Shown piece by piece: positions 51,701 through 59,287 of a stretch of DNA of 64,000 nt. The notes below the pieces were generated by a model, which did not search any database, was not told the DNA's origin, and was given only the letters and a program-made list of their open reading frames with translations. Origin of the DNA: Amulumruptor sp947039275 (lineage in GTDB: Bacteria; Bacteroidota; Bacteroidia; Bacteroidales; Muribaculaceae); contig CAMQYL010000011.1 in assembly GCA_947039275.1 (NCBI GenBank), positions 1 through 64,000 on the forward strand, given 5' to 3'. The position numbers were made by a program, and so were the translations under genes. The first letter of the stretch is position 1, and each line of letters begins with the position of its first letter.

Positions 51701-53286
51701 TTCCACGTCTTCATGTCAGAGTTGGACTGCACACTCTTGAGCATCTTGACCATAAGGGGGCGTTCGGTCTCCTGGACAGAACTTGACATGGTGCCGACGT
51801 AGTAGGTGGTGCCGTTGTAGGTGTATTCGTAAGAAATGCCGAGTACTTCGTCACGAAGCTGTGAGCGCAAGGAGATATAGCCGAGCTGCTTGTTGACGGT
51901 ATATTCGCCCGACGAAAGCAGACGCGCTTTCTCTACCTTCATGTAGTCGTTACCGGAGACGAGTCCGCGAGTCGAAAGAATCTGCTCGGCTCCATTGAAG
52001 TTCTCTATATCCTTGACTGAGGCATAGAGGTCGTTGTTGTTGTTACTCGGGCGTTTGCCCTCGTTGCCTCCGGTGACGTGGACTTGTGTGGGATTCTGAA
52101 GATTGGAGGTGACGCTCTCGCCGAGGTCGGTAAAGGCTATGATGTCGCGCGAGTTGTTGTAGTTGCCGGTGCGGTTGGTGACCCATACTTCCACATTATT
52201 GATTTCCACGCCTGATGTGGTCAGAGGAAGATTGGCGGCAAATTCGTTATAGTGGTCGTAGAAGTAGAGTCCGAGGAAATAGTGGCGGTCAGAGTCATAG
52301 TCATGGGCTTTGACCATGAATTCGGTGGTCTGTGCGCCTCCTTCGGTCGATACGCTCTTTGATGCAGAGTTTTGCTGTGCGACAAGGGCTGTGGCAGTCA
52401 GTTTGCCGAATTGCAGCTTTGTCTTGAGACCGAAAAGGGCGGTGGCTCCGCGTATTAGGGTTCCGCCAGTGGTCATGCTGACGTTACCTGCCTCGATTTC
52501 TTTGACTATGTCGTCCTCTTCGCCTTTGTATGCCAATTTGAGATTCTTGGAATCGAAGTCAAAGGTGGCATCGGTGTTGTATGACATGTTAAATGACATG
52601 CGGTTGCCGACAGTGGCATTGACCGTAGCCTGTATCTTCTGGTCAAAGTCAAAACGGGTGGTGCGCTGGTGGCGTTTGCTTCGTGATGGGTCGCCGTTGT
52701 ACTGGCTTGATATACCCATGTTGATCTGCATGTTGCCATTGAGCTTGAGATTGACACCTCCAGGACCGAATATCTTTTCAAGCGGTCCGAGAGCAAAATT
52801 CATGTCGAAAATATTAAACGGCTTTTTCTTCGACTCGTCAAGTTCTTCGGCGTTACGCTGGCGGTAGTAGTCAAGCATAGACTGGCGCATCTGCCAGTCG
52901 TTATATTGCTGTGGAGTGAGAATAAATGGTGTGGCGACTTCCATGTCGCCTACACGTGTACGCACCACGTAGACTCCTGTCACAGGGTCATACTCGGGCA
53001 CAGTGGTGATATTGGAGGGTGTGGCGAAGTCGGCTGCAAATTCCTGATTGAGCAGATAATCCACATCTGGAGGCACAGTGTAGCCTACCGGGAATGGGGT
53101 CATCAACGAATCTGCTGCCTGCATGAGTGGATTGCCAACGGGTACAGGGGGTGGGGGTGGAGCTGACAGTGAACTCTGACGGTATTGCGCCCGTGAGGGC
53201 ATGACCAAGCCGGCTACCGCTATGATGACGGCAGCTATGCAAAGGCTTGTGACATGTCTGTATCGGCGGGAACGTGGTGAATTCAC
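45769..53286 (-). CDS. sprA: T9SS outer-membrane translocon protein SprA
   Basis: SprA (Sov in Porphyromonas) forms the very large outer-membrane barrel through which type IX secretion cargo passes. This 2505-residue copy has a signal peptide (about 1-34), a Pro-rich start (SSLSAPPPPPVPVGNP), and an N-terminal domain containing LKLNGNMQINMGISSQYNGD. A long series of beta strands continues to the C-terminus, which ends in a barrel-type strand (FGFTFDISLAQ). Length fits F. johnsoniae SprA (about 2400). It follows ruvA by 27 bp. Other core T9SS genes (porK-porN) are not here. Confidence 0.95.
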   Translation of the reverse strand: MNSPRSRRYRHVTSLCIAAVIIAVAGLVMPSRAQYRQSSLSAPPPPPVPVGNPLMQAADSLMTPFPVGYTVPPDVDYLLNQEFAADFATPSNITTVPEYDPVTGVYVVRTRVGDMEVATPFILTPQQYNDWQMRQSMLDYYRQRNAEELDESKKKPFNIFDMNFALGPLEKIFGPGGVNLKLNGNMQINMGISSQYNGDPSRSKRHQRTTRFDFDQKIQATVNATVGNRMSFNMSYNTDATFDFDSKNLKLAYKGEEDDIVKEIEAGNVSMTTGGTLIRGATALFGLKTKLQFGKLTATALVAQQNSASKSVSTEGGAQTTEFMVKAHDYDSDRHYFLGLYFYDHYNEFAANLPLTTSGVEINNVEVWVTNRTGNYNNSRDIIAFTDLGESVTSNLQNPTQVHVTGGNEGKRPSNNNNDLYASVKDIENFNGAEQILSTRGLVSGNDYMKVEKARLLSSGEYTVNKQLGYISLRSQLRDEVLGISYEYTYNGTTYYVGTMSSSVQETERPLMVKMLKSVQSNSDMKTWKLMMRNVYNTGGYSLVRDHFKLDVKFLNQTNGNVEQIYLPLSGTIGQTPLLQLLGLDRLNSTNQSPSDGFFDWLDGYTVLPQTGRIIFPVTEPFGEYLAEQIMRSGFSRAEADKYCYYDLYTKLQSENIETENSNVFTLQGRMQAATGNTIRLNATNVPRGSVVVTAGGTRLIENTDYTVDYSMGLVTILNQSIIDSGQNISVSLEDQGMNMLQKRTLLGLDLQYQFNRDFSVGATVMHYSEKTQRQKISISDNVVNNTIWGFNFDYNTRFNWLTSLLNKIPTVNATQPSTLNLKGEFAQIIPHTVKSGNNNGSVYIDDFDTSSSALSLAYPSAWQIGSAPYERTIADEAGNIPSDLETGFQRAMLNWNIIDQLFINERTSGAPRNISGNKVILENPYVRQIKKLELFPGSADYVNDIDYINTFNFSFYPLERGPYNVNPDYYRQDILGFRSNPVTSEQSASVRELAQKSWGTAMRKLDTTNFDQNNIEYLEFWLMDPFMDYAPQNFVAASREGTMKIQLGDISEDILKDGRKSYENGIPYGGADSPLDETVWGYVPARSSMGYAFADNNDSRPVQDVGLDALSDAQEQQFPTYSDFINKVSAQSPDQATMDSVLKDPANDDYHYYLGDDYDDEGLDILQRYKHYNGLEYNSLARNNPEAPAQYQAYKNTPDAEDINGDGTMNESNNYYQYEIDLSDLRQEGNKGRITETRTYTITYDDLSTQEVTWYHFIIPIKQPDSQVGSISNFANLRFMRMQLEGFDNTVHMRLANFQFVRGTWRMYDKNLEDPTNPPTSQMSTEALSLFNNSDSEPINYVLPPGVTQEQEANSTSAQQLNEGSLSFTVKDLEPGAARAIYKSTSLDVRNYKSMQLWVHGHHAQSTVQGSIEPNSLEVFIRLGSDAYNNFYEVAKPLILTPVGPSYNNQSLSDREAVWPNYFDFELQDLVNLKRSRNRAHFDTSKVYTEPSDDNRDRKLRVKGNPSIGSIQTLMIGVRNVRTGKIDNVTVWVNELRVSDFTNSGGWAAKIDATIGLSDIARVQFGGHIETDGFGSVDQGLNSRRLDKYEKYNVTVEGDLHRFVPEKAKLNAPIYYSYSMERTTPKYNPLDNDVKVSDAVEDATTQEEKDFIEGYSVTRTVNQNFAMSEWKFDRRSEVPKPWDPANFVANFSFRKKTHHDPTTDHEYNNDYSGGLTYTYSPYAKGVKPFGFIKSKNRNLRFVRDWELFYFPRTIMLSTVMTRHYEETQQRAEFNYDHPELTPTMPAYAAKDFYWNRRLNLAWKLTNSLEFTINTQTRARIEETEGVVNRTLFPDRYKEWRDTVWNSILRLGTPWGYNQEFVATYKAPFNKIPVLDMLNASADYRGTYNWDRATIVGDRSSGNRIQNEGTWTVNGSLQFDNIYTKFAYLKEINKRFANTRNNRNQPEKKPRKYERTFSLRPDTTLTIRHNLRTKKVNVVAVKADGTPFEIRTKVIDPNTIEVLTHGSESLKFTVNEVLKTDKTFWTELLAYSTRLLMSPRNLRVVWKHGNRSEIPMFIPNAGDVFGQNLTYGPMAPGMAFAFGMTDEGFLNDALDRGWLMRDETLNSPAMFTKNDNLTIELNLELFKGFKVRLTGARSHDQVSNIQFGTSNLMTTYSGRYTKSHVAIATALRSYSASDNYRSDAFDKMCDYVAIMQRRYDAQYQGTNYPQTGVFAHGQPANDQAGKPFDPANGVSPTSSDVLIPAFIAAYTGTNPEKQYLDIFPSIAQILPNWTITYDGLINLGNMRNIFKSFTISHAYQCSYEVGSYASHGTWESAGIGGNLGFLYNETTGLVLPSSPYNVQSVSINERFNPLIRVAATLNNNLNFSVQWADTRNLTLNTSAGQVVENLSRRIGVSAGYVINNFNSVLKLGKKQTGFNNDLTLQGEFSYQVTQALIRTIQSRFTQGTNGARTVDLNIIAKYAVSRLLSFGGYFRHQIHTPIVSTNAFPTSTTDFGFTFDISLAQ

Positions 53287-53313
53287 TTCAGATAGTGCGT
53301 GAGAGATAGCAGA

Positions 53314-53895
53314 TTACATCATCGAAAGAGCTTTCTTGATGGCTTTTTCGGCAGTGGTGAGCGGATCGGCATCGTAGATTTTTTTCAGTGCTTTGACTGA
53401 TGCCTGTCGCTGGAAACCGAGCATGACCAAAGCTGCGAGAGCTTCCTCAAATGTTTCGTTGCGCTTGCCACCTACATTTAATAACGTGTCGTCACCCGGT
53501 TTTATTTTGTCACGCAGGTCCACTATGATTCTTTCGGCAGTTTTGGCTCCGACGCCTTTGACGCTTTTGAGCGTGCTGACATCGCCCTGAGATATGGCTG
53601 CTTCAAGCGAGGAGGGAGGCAGAGCCGAAAGCACTGTGCGGGCTGTATTGGCTCCGACGCCGCTGACTCCGATAAGCAGCCTGAACAGTTCGCGCTCTTT
53701 TGCCGAGCCGAAACCAAACAGCAGATGGGCATCTTCGCGTATTATTTCATGGATGAATATGCGGGCTGATTCTTTTCCTTGCAGACTGTCAAAAGTGCTT
53801 ACCGAGATTTCTATCCCATAGCCTATCCCGGCTGTCTCTATGACCATGTAGGTGGGTGTCAATTGGGCTATAGTACCCTTGATATATTCTATCAT
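53314..53895 (-). CDS. ruvA: Holliday junction branch migration protein RuvA
   Basis: Binds four-way DNA junctions and recruits RuvB. The 193-residue protein has an OB-fold domain (about 1-63), two helix-hairpin-helix motifs (GVSGVGANTARTVLSAL, about 76-92; VKGVGAKTAERIIVDL, about 111-126) and the RuvB-binding domain III (EEALAALVMLGFQRQASVKAL). It is the first gene of a unit leading into sprA and the bio genes. ruvA beside sprA recurs in Bacteroidota to my knowledge. Confidence 0.96.
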   Translation of the reverse strand: MIEYIKGTIAQLTPTYMVIETAGIGYGIEISVSTFDSLQGKESARIFIHEIIREDAHLLFGFGSAKERELFRLLIGVSGVGANTARTVLSALPPSSLEAAISQGDVSTLKSVKGVGAKTAERIIVDLRDKIKPGDDTLLNVGGKRNETFEEALAALVMLGFQRQASVKALKKIYDADPLTTAEKAIKKALSMM

Positions 53896-53911
53896 TGGTT
53901 ATCGTATCTAA

Positions 53912-53963
53912 TCACACCGAACGCTCCGTCAGGTCAGTGAGTCCCGGCGGAGCGTGCGTGTGA
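53912..53963 (-). terminator. Probable terminator after the TPR-protein gene
   Basis: TCACAC and ACGCTCCG pair with CGGAGCGT and TGTGA in an interrupted stem, between the TPR gene stop and the ruvA start. There is no long T-run, so efficiency is uncertain. Confidence 0.5.
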
Positions 53964-54000
53964 GTGTCAGATATGCGGGATGGTAGGTCCCGTATCCGTT

Positions 54001-55623
54001 TTATTTGAGTGTCTTGATATAGTTGGCAAGTCCTTCATTAGAGGGGTCGAGGTCAAGAGCCTGCTGATAGTAGCTGCGGGCTGAGTCCATGTCCTTGTTG
54101 GCTGCGTAATATGAACCGATGTACATAAGGCCTGATACGATCTGAGCCTGACGTTTCTCTTTTTCTCCAGCAGCTTCGTAGCACTCGATCATCTTCTTGT
54201 AAGCGTCGGCAGCCTCCATGTTGGGGATGGCGTTGCCTACCTGGAAGAGCTGTGACTTGGTGCGGTAGAGCTGACCAGCTTTGGGCTGACGTTCGATAGC
54301 CTGATCGATGACCTTGATACCAGCAGCAGCGGCAGCGGCACGCTCCTCAGAGCCTTCGGGGAGGCTGAGTCCCCAGTTTTTGTAGTAGTCGGCGCAGTCC
54401 CAGAGATCGTTTAGCGAGCGGTCACCTGAATCCACAAAGCGCTGCATGGTCTTGGCTGCGAGTTCAAACTGCGATGCGCTGTTGTAGGCAGCTGCAAGTT
54501 CATCGAGGATGTCGGTGCGGTCGGGGAATGCAGTCTCGCACTGCTTGTAAGCAGCCACGGCTGCCTCATACTGCTTGAGCTCCATCAGTATGTCGCCCTC
54601 ATATTCGTAGTCCTTGGGCTGAATCTGATTTTTTGGAACCATTGCGAAGAACTTCTTGGCAGCAGCCTCAGCTTCCTCGTAACGCTTCATCTCAAAGAGG
54701 TTGTACATCACCATGCGCTGCATGTAGAAGTTGTCAGGATTCTTTGCAAGCACTTTCTCGGCGATTTCAAGAGACTTAGCATACTTCTTGCCGAAGAAAA
54801 GCAGACCGCTGTAACGCTGCTCGTCACGCTCGAAGTGGTTGGGATTGCTCATGTACTTGCCATACTGCTCGGCAGCGAGAGTGAGCTGGTTGTTGTCGTA
54901 GTATTTTTCGGCGAGTTCGCGCTGTGCAAGGGCTGATGTGGGGAGCTTCTTGTTGAGCTCTGTCAGTTTGTTGATGGCGTACTCAGGATTGACATGGAAA
55001 TAAACACGAGCATACTTCACATAGGCTTCGGGGCTTACAGGGGCACCAACTTCCTCGTCGGTCACGATAGCGGTCTCATACTGTCCGGCTGATTCGCCAG
55101 GGTTGTTGACCACCATGTCGCCACGGAGCACGAAGAGGTCGCTCTCCTTGAATTTGCTTGCCTTGTCGCCGTCGGCGATGTATTTCTCTATTTTCTTGGC
55201 ATACTTGACCGGATTGACGTTGAAGTATGCGCGAGCCACTGCGGCACACAGAGCACCTTTCTCTTTCTTGTCAGCAGAAATGCCCTGCTTGAAAAGTTTT
55301 TCGGCAGCTGATTCGTTGCCGTTGAGGAGTTCTACCTGGCCTTTGCCTATATAATTATAGCCGCATCCAGGGTTGGCTGCGATGCCCTTGTCGAAGTTAG
55401 CCACGGCGGCAGCCTTGTCGTTTTTGCGCAGGTCTATTGCTCCGAGGTAGTAATAAGAAAGGGCTTTGTCAGATGCTGGGTCGTTGATGGTCTTGGTAAG
55501 AATGATGGCTGCTTCTTCGGGATAGTCGGCTTTGAAATAGTCGATGCCGTCCTGATAGCCGCCCTGGGCCATGGCACCGAGCATTGATGCTGCGAGTGCA
55601 GAGAAAAGGAATGTTCTTTTCAT
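54001..55623 (-). CDS. Tetratricopeptide-repeat protein, exported
   Basis: The 540-residue protein has a signal peptide (about 1-19, ending GAMAQ) and then TPR units throughout (e.g. ALSYYYLGAIDLRKNDKAAA, EAEAAAKKF, SARSYYQQALDLDPSNEGL). It should be periplasmic and act as a scaffold. It follows a PstS-like lipoprotein gene and a small membrane-protein gene on the same strand. In several Bacteroidota such TPR and PstS-like genes sit beside tonB/exbBD (recalled, not checked), so a link to outer-membrane energisation is possible. A hairpin in the 171-bp gap allows separate expression. Confidence 0.85.
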   Translation of the reverse strand: MKRTFLFSALAASMLGAMAQGGYQDGIDYFKADYPEEAAIILTKTINDPASDKALSYYYLGAIDLRKNDKAAAVANFDKGIAANPGCGYNYIGKGQVELLNGNESAAEKLFKQGISADKKEKGALCAAVARAYFNVNPVKYAKKIEKYIADGDKASKFKESDLFVLRGDMVVNNPGESAGQYETAIVTDEEVGAPVSPEAYVKYARVYFHVNPEYAINKLTELNKKLPTSALAQRELAEKYYDNNQLTLAAEQYGKYMSNPNHFERDEQRYSGLLFFGKKYAKSLEIAEKVLAKNPDNFYMQRMVMYNLFEMKRYEEAEAAAKKFFAMVPKNQIQPKDYEYEGDILMELKQYEAAVAAYKQCETAFPDRTDILDELAAAYNSASQFELAAKTMQRFVDSGDRSLNDLWDCADYYKNWGLSLPEGSEERAAAAAAGIKVIDQAIERQPKAGQLYRTKSQLFQVGNAIPNMEAADAYKKMIECYEAAGEKEKRQAQIVSGLMYIGSYYAANKDMDSARSYYQQALDLDPSNEGLANYIKTLK

Positions 55624-55724
55624 GTCCTGTTCAGGTTAATTGTTTTTTTGTTTGTATTGTTGAGATTTGTTTAAACGTAGTTACTGACTTTAAAATTACG
55701 CATTTTCTTTGTAATAAACATGAC

Positions 55725-55777
55725 AAAGACCCAAAATTGTGGAAATTTCATAGAAATTAAGCCAATTTTGGGTCTTT
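55725..55777 (-). terminator. Hairpin between the PstS-like and TPR genes
   Basis: AAAGACCCAAAATT and AATTTTGGGTCTTT form a perfect 14-bp stem with a 25-nt loop, 17 bp after the PstS-like gene. The minus-strand sequence continues GTCATGTTTATT. It is probably a terminator or attenuator of the TPR gene. Confidence 0.6.
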
Positions 55778-55794
55778 ATGGGGTCAGATAGCTG

Positions 55795-56772
55795 TTATTC
55801 GAGGCTCACCATGCGTGGCGAAAGTGTGCCTGGGAGTATGCCGGTCATCTGGATGAGTTTCTGCCCCTGGAATGAGGTGACGAAACTGTAGAAACCTTGC
55901 ACCACTGTGCCGCCGGCTGCCGTGTTGATCATATACACGGAGCGGTAGAGCGGATAGCTGCCATCATAGATATATGCCTGGTAGGGTTTGTAGGCGGTTA
56001 CCTCGTCGTTGCCACGGACTTTGAGCACTTTGATGCGCGGGTCGAACTCGATGGTGGTGGTGTCGCTCTTGCTGCTTGCTGCAGCCAGCTCTTCGCGGGT
56101 GTATTCACGTTCGCGTAAGTCACTGCTTATCCAGCTGACACCTATGATACCGATGGCATTTTTGTTTGTTGCCACGGCTTTGAATACATCGGCATTGGTC
56201 TTTTGGGCATATACGTTGGGACCGAATTCGGCACCGTTAAGCAGAGAATCCTTCATGTACTGGACCGTGCTTGAACCTTGGTGGTCAAATACCACTTCGA
56301 TGTCGCCGAGTTTGCTCGGCTCCACTTCGTCCCAACGGCGCAGCTTGCCTGAGAGTATCTGCGCTATCTCATTCTTTGACAGCACTGATACCGTGTTGGC
56401 TGGGTTGACTATGAGGGCTATCGCGTCGACAGCTATGCGGCTCTCGCGCACATTTTTCTTCTTGCTCTTGAGGTAGTCTTTCTCTTGCTGGGTGAGGCGC
56501 CGGGTGATGACTATCGCTTTGGTCTTGAGGTCAAGCAGAGAGTCCACTGCCGAGTGTTCGTCGACGTAGTAGGGTATGATGCTTGCCTTGGGGTAGATGT
56601 ATTCGTAGACATCTATCTCCTGTGACATGATGTTTTCGAAGCTTGCATCGCACACTATCGAGCCGAGACCCGAGGTAGAGGTGGTTGCTGCTTTTTTGTC
56701 ACATGATGTCATAATGGTAGCCATAGCCGCAGCCGCGGTCATGGCTATGATGGAACTTTTGATTATGTTCAT
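55795..56772 (-). CDS. PstS-like phosphate-binding lipoprotein
   Basis: A periplasmic-binding-protein fold of the PstS type, 325 residues, with a lipoprotein signal ending IMTSC (Cys24). DHQGSSTVQYMKDSLL resembles the phosphate loop region, and FKAVATNKNAIGIIGVSWI and YQAYIYDGSYPLYRSVYMI are typical PstS segments. There are no pstC/A/B genes nearby, which argues against an ordinary phosphate ABC importer. It lies 38 bp after a small membrane-protein gene. Real ligand not known. Confidence 0.85.
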   Translation of the reverse strand: MNIIKSSIIAMTAAAAMATIMTSCDKKAATTSTSGLGSIVCDASFENIMSQEIDVYEYIYPKASIIPYYVDEHSAVDSLLDLKTKAIVITRRLTQQEKDYLKSKKKNVRESRIAVDAIALIVNPANTVSVLSKNEIAQILSGKLRRWDEVEPSKLGDIEVVFDHQGSSTVQYMKDSLLNGAEFGPNVYAQKTNADVFKAVATNKNAIGIIGVSWISSDLREREYTREELAAASSKSDTTTIEFDPRIKVLKVRGNDEVTAYKPYQAYIYDGSYPLYRSVYMINTAAGGTVVQGFYSFVTSFQGQKLIQMTGILPGTLSPRMVSLE

Positions 56773-56810
56773 CGTGATATTGTTGGCGTGGTATTGTTGG
56801 GATTATGGAA

Positions 56811-57026
56811 TCACATTGGTGTCTCTACTCCGGCAAACTGTCTGTATGCCCGCCATATGCCATAGATTATCAGCAGTATGCCGGCAGTCCAGCGGAGCCA
56901 TATCCATGAGCCTGAAAACCAGCCGAATGTGCCGCATAGTATCAATACACCCATGCCTACGTAGATGATTATCATTATAATACCGAAGATGGCTCTTAGA
57001 AGGCCATTGGAACCTTGATTGCTCAT
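56811..57026 (-). CDS. Small membrane protein, two helices
   Basis: Seventy-one residues with two hydrophobic helices (about 12-32 and 41-59) joined by a Trp/Ser/Gly turn. A short polar N-terminus and a basic loop (WRAYRQF) after helix 2 suggest both ends are cytoplasmic. Unknown function. It is the first gene of a three-gene set with the PstS-like and TPR genes. Confidence 0.7.
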   Translation of the reverse strand: MSNQGSNGLLRAIFGIIMIIIYVGMGVLILCGTFGWFSGSWIWLRWTAGILLIIYGIWRAYRQFAGVETPM

Positions 57027-57156
57027 ATCGTTATCTGTTTAAGTTAGTATCAACGTGAAGTGGACTTTTGTAATATTAACAAATGTCATTGATGTAAAGT
57101 TAAATAAAAATCAAAAATAGCACAGGCATTTTATAATCTATTAACACCGATATGAA

Positions 57157-57187
57157 CTGATAAAACTGCCCGATTTTGTTAAATTTG
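57157..57187 (+). promoter_or_regulatory. Promoter of rarA
   Basis: CTG (57157-57159), 20-nt spacer and TAAATTTG (57180-57187); the -7 is perfect and the -33 has one mismatch. The start codon lies 33 bp downstream. Confidence 0.65.
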
Positions 57188-57220
57188 TAATATATAAAAT
57201 CAGCATAATACATTGAGCAG

Positions 57221-58516
57221 ATGATATACCAGCCATTGGCAGAACGATTGAGACCGCGGACACTCGATGATTACATCGGTCAGACCCATCTTGTAGGACC
57301 AGATGCGGTCATACGCAGGATGATAGAGACAGGAAGGCTCTCGTCGTTTATCCTCTGGGGACCTCCGGGAGTGGGAAAAACCACATTGGCACGTATCATA
57401 GCCAACACTACAGGATGCAGCTTCTACACTCTGTCGGCTGTGACAAGCGGTGTTAAGGAGGTGCGCGAGGTGCTTGATAAGTGTCGCAAGGATGCTGCGA
57501 GCGTATTCAGCAAAGGACGACCGATACTTTTCATAGATGAAATCCACCGTTTTAACAAGAGCCAGCAGGACAGTCTGCTCGGTGCGGTGGAGGACGGTAC
57601 TATCACGCTCATAGGTGCCACGACCGAGAACCCTTCGTTTGAGGTGATCCGTCCGTTGCTGTCAAGAGCGCGTGTATATACGCTTAAACCACTTGATGAG
57701 GAGGAACTTGACCGCTTGCTCAGGCATGCGCTGGAGCATGATTCTGTGTTGAAAGAGCGCAGTGTGGATGTCGAGGAAACCACAGCCCTTTTCAGATTTG
57801 CCGGAGGTGATGCACGTAAATTGCTCAACATACTTGACTTGATAGAGCAGTCGACACCTGATCAGGAGAAAATTGTCATTAACGACAAGACGGTTACTGA
57901 CCGTCTGCAAGAGAATCCAGCAGCATATGACAAGAACGGAGAGATGCACTATGACATCATATCGGCATTTATCAAGAGCGTACGCGGAAGTGACCCCGAT
58001 GCTGCGATCTACTGGCTTGCGCGCATGGTGGAGGGAGGCGAAGATCCGGAGTTCATAGCCCGCAGGCTCGTCATCCTTGCTGCCGAAGACATCGGATTGG
58101 CTAATCCTAACGCTCTGCTTCTGGCAAACGCTACATTTGACATACTCCGCAAAATCGGCTGGCCCGAAGGGCGCATACCTCTTGCCGAGTGCACGATATA
58201 TCTTGCCACCTCGCCGAAGAGCAATTCGGCATATCTCGCCATAGATGCGGCTCTTGCCAAGGTGCGTGAGACCGGGAACCTGCCTGTGCCCCTTCATCTG
58301 CGCAATGCCCCGACTTCGCTGATGAAGGATATGGGATATGGCAGGGACTACATCTATCCCCATGATTATCCCGGGCACTTCAAGCGTCAGCAGTACATGC
58401 CAGACGAACTGGGTCATCACCGCTTTTGGTCGCCTGCCGACAACCCTGCAGAAATCAAGTCTGCCGACCTCCAGACCCGCCGCTGGAACCCTGATGGAGA
58501 CAGTATGAAGCGTTGA
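57221..58516 (+). CDS. rarA: Replication-associated recombination protein RarA (MgsA)
   Basis: A AAA+ ATPase related to clamp loaders and RuvB that acts at stalled replication forks. Walker A GPPGVGKT (47-54), Walker B ILFIDEIHRF (102-111), sensor 1 GATTENPSFEV and the FAGGDARKLLNILDL sensor 2 region are in place. The C-terminal tetramerisation domain has VRGSDPDAAIYWLARM, AEDIGLANPNALLLA and YLPDELG-type sequence (here YMPDELGHHRFW). It has 431 residues. The 3' end is 9 bp from the convergent HEPN gene. Confidence 0.96.
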   Translation: MIYQPLAERLRPRTLDDYIGQTHLVGPDAVIRRMIETGRLSSFILWGPPGVGKTTLARIIANTTGCSFYTLSAVTSGVKEVREVLDKCRKDAASVFSKGRPILFIDEIHRFNKSQQDSLLGAVEDGTITLIGATTENPSFEVIRPLLSRARVYTLKPLDEEELDRLLRHALEHDSVLKERSVDVEETTALFRFAGGDARKLLNILDLIEQSTPDQEKIVINDKTVTDRLQENPAAYDKNGEMHYDIISAFIKSVRGSDPDAAIYWLARMVEGGEDPEFIARRLVILAAEDIGLANPNALLLANATFDILRKIGWPEGRIPLAECTIYLATSPKSNSAYLAIDAALAKVRETGNLPVPLHLRNAPTSLMKDMGYGRDYIYPHDYPGHFKRQQYMPDELGHHRFWSPADNPAEIKSADLQTRRWNPDGDSMKR

Positions 58517-58525
58517 CTTATTGTA

Positions 58526-58879
58526 CTAATCAGCTTCCAGGTCAGAGATTATTTGTTCGATGTCCTTTTTAAGCTGAGGGATATGACGTATTACCAGGCT
58601 CCATAGAAACTCTGGCTGTACATTGTCATATGCATGTATGATGCGATTACGCGTGTCGATGATGGCTCGTGCATTAGGGATATTGATAGAAGTGTCGGTC
58701 TTTTTGATGCGATTTATGGCTTCGCCCATGATTTCAACCTTGCGTTCTACTACGCATTTCCGCATCATGTCTTTTTCAAACACATCATATCTGTTTGGAT
58801 AGCCATCAAAACAACTCTGCACGTCTTCAATTGCATCCAATACGTCTTGAAGATAGGTCAGAATTTCTTCATTAGCCAT
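58526..58879 (-). CDS. hepT: HEPN-domain toxin, HepT-like (module 2)
   Basis: A 117-residue DUF86/HEPN protein with R-x4-H-x-Y in TRNRIIHAYD and the conserved helix CVVERKVEIMGEAINRIKK. It is the paralogue of the module 1 toxin. In characterised relatives it is an RNase held in check by AMPylation. It overlaps its MNT gene by 8 bp, exactly as in module 1. Confidence 0.9.
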   Translation of the reverse strand: MANEEILTYLQDVLDAIEDVQSCFDGYPNRYDVFEKDMMRKCVVERKVEIMGEAINRIKKTDTSINIPNARAIIDTRNRIIHAYDNVQPEFLWSLVIRHIPQLKKDIEQIISDLEAD

Positions 58880-59177
58880 ATATCAGTTGTTTGGTACGAT
58901 TGACATTTGCAATAAAATATTTGTTCCGAAGACCTTTCTCTTCAATCAAATCCACCTTGCGATTGAATAATTGCTCCAATGCATCGCGTAGGCTGAAATA
59001 GTTGCTGACGTAATCAAACTGATTGTGATCTATCGCCTCAAAATCTACAAGCAGGTCTACATCGCTATCGTCATTGAATCTATCTGTAAGGATAGAACCA
59101 AAGACAGAGAGAGTCTTGACCTTATGAGTACGGCAAAGGTCAAAGATTCGTTGCAGATTGAGTTCAATCAACTTCAT
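58872..59177 (-). CDS. mntA: MNT-type nucleotidyltransferase antitoxin (module 2)
   Basis: A 101-residue minimal nucleotidyltransferase. FGSILTDRFNDDSDVDLLVDF contains GS, DxD and the third Asp. The first 12 residues (MKLIELNLQRIF) and the tail (NRTKQLIYG) closely match module 1 (MKLIELHLGQIF, NQTKRLIYG), showing recent common origin. A TATTTTTG -7 box lies just upstream (59202-59195). The module is inserted between rarA and ribE. Confidence 0.9.
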   Translation of the reverse strand: MKLIELNLQRIFDLCRTHKVKTLSVFGSILTDRFNDDSDVDLLVDFEAIDHNQFDYVSNYFSLRDALEQLFNRKVDLIEEKGLRNKYFIANVNRTKQLIYG

Positions 59178-59194
59178 GAGAGTATGGCTAAATG

Positions 59195-59202
59195 CAAAAA
59201 TA
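59195..59202 (-). promoter_or_regulatory. -7 element of HEPN/MNT module 2
   Basis: TATTTTTG on the minus strand, 17 bp upstream of the antitoxin start. No clear TTG at -33 (only TTT), as with the weak -33 of module 1. Confidence 0.5.
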
Positions 59203-59287
59203 ATGAAAACATCTTGTTATTAAAACAGTTGCTGTCAGAAAACGTTGCAAATAGCAATATATTTCAATCAGCCAAAATATGCGGTGG

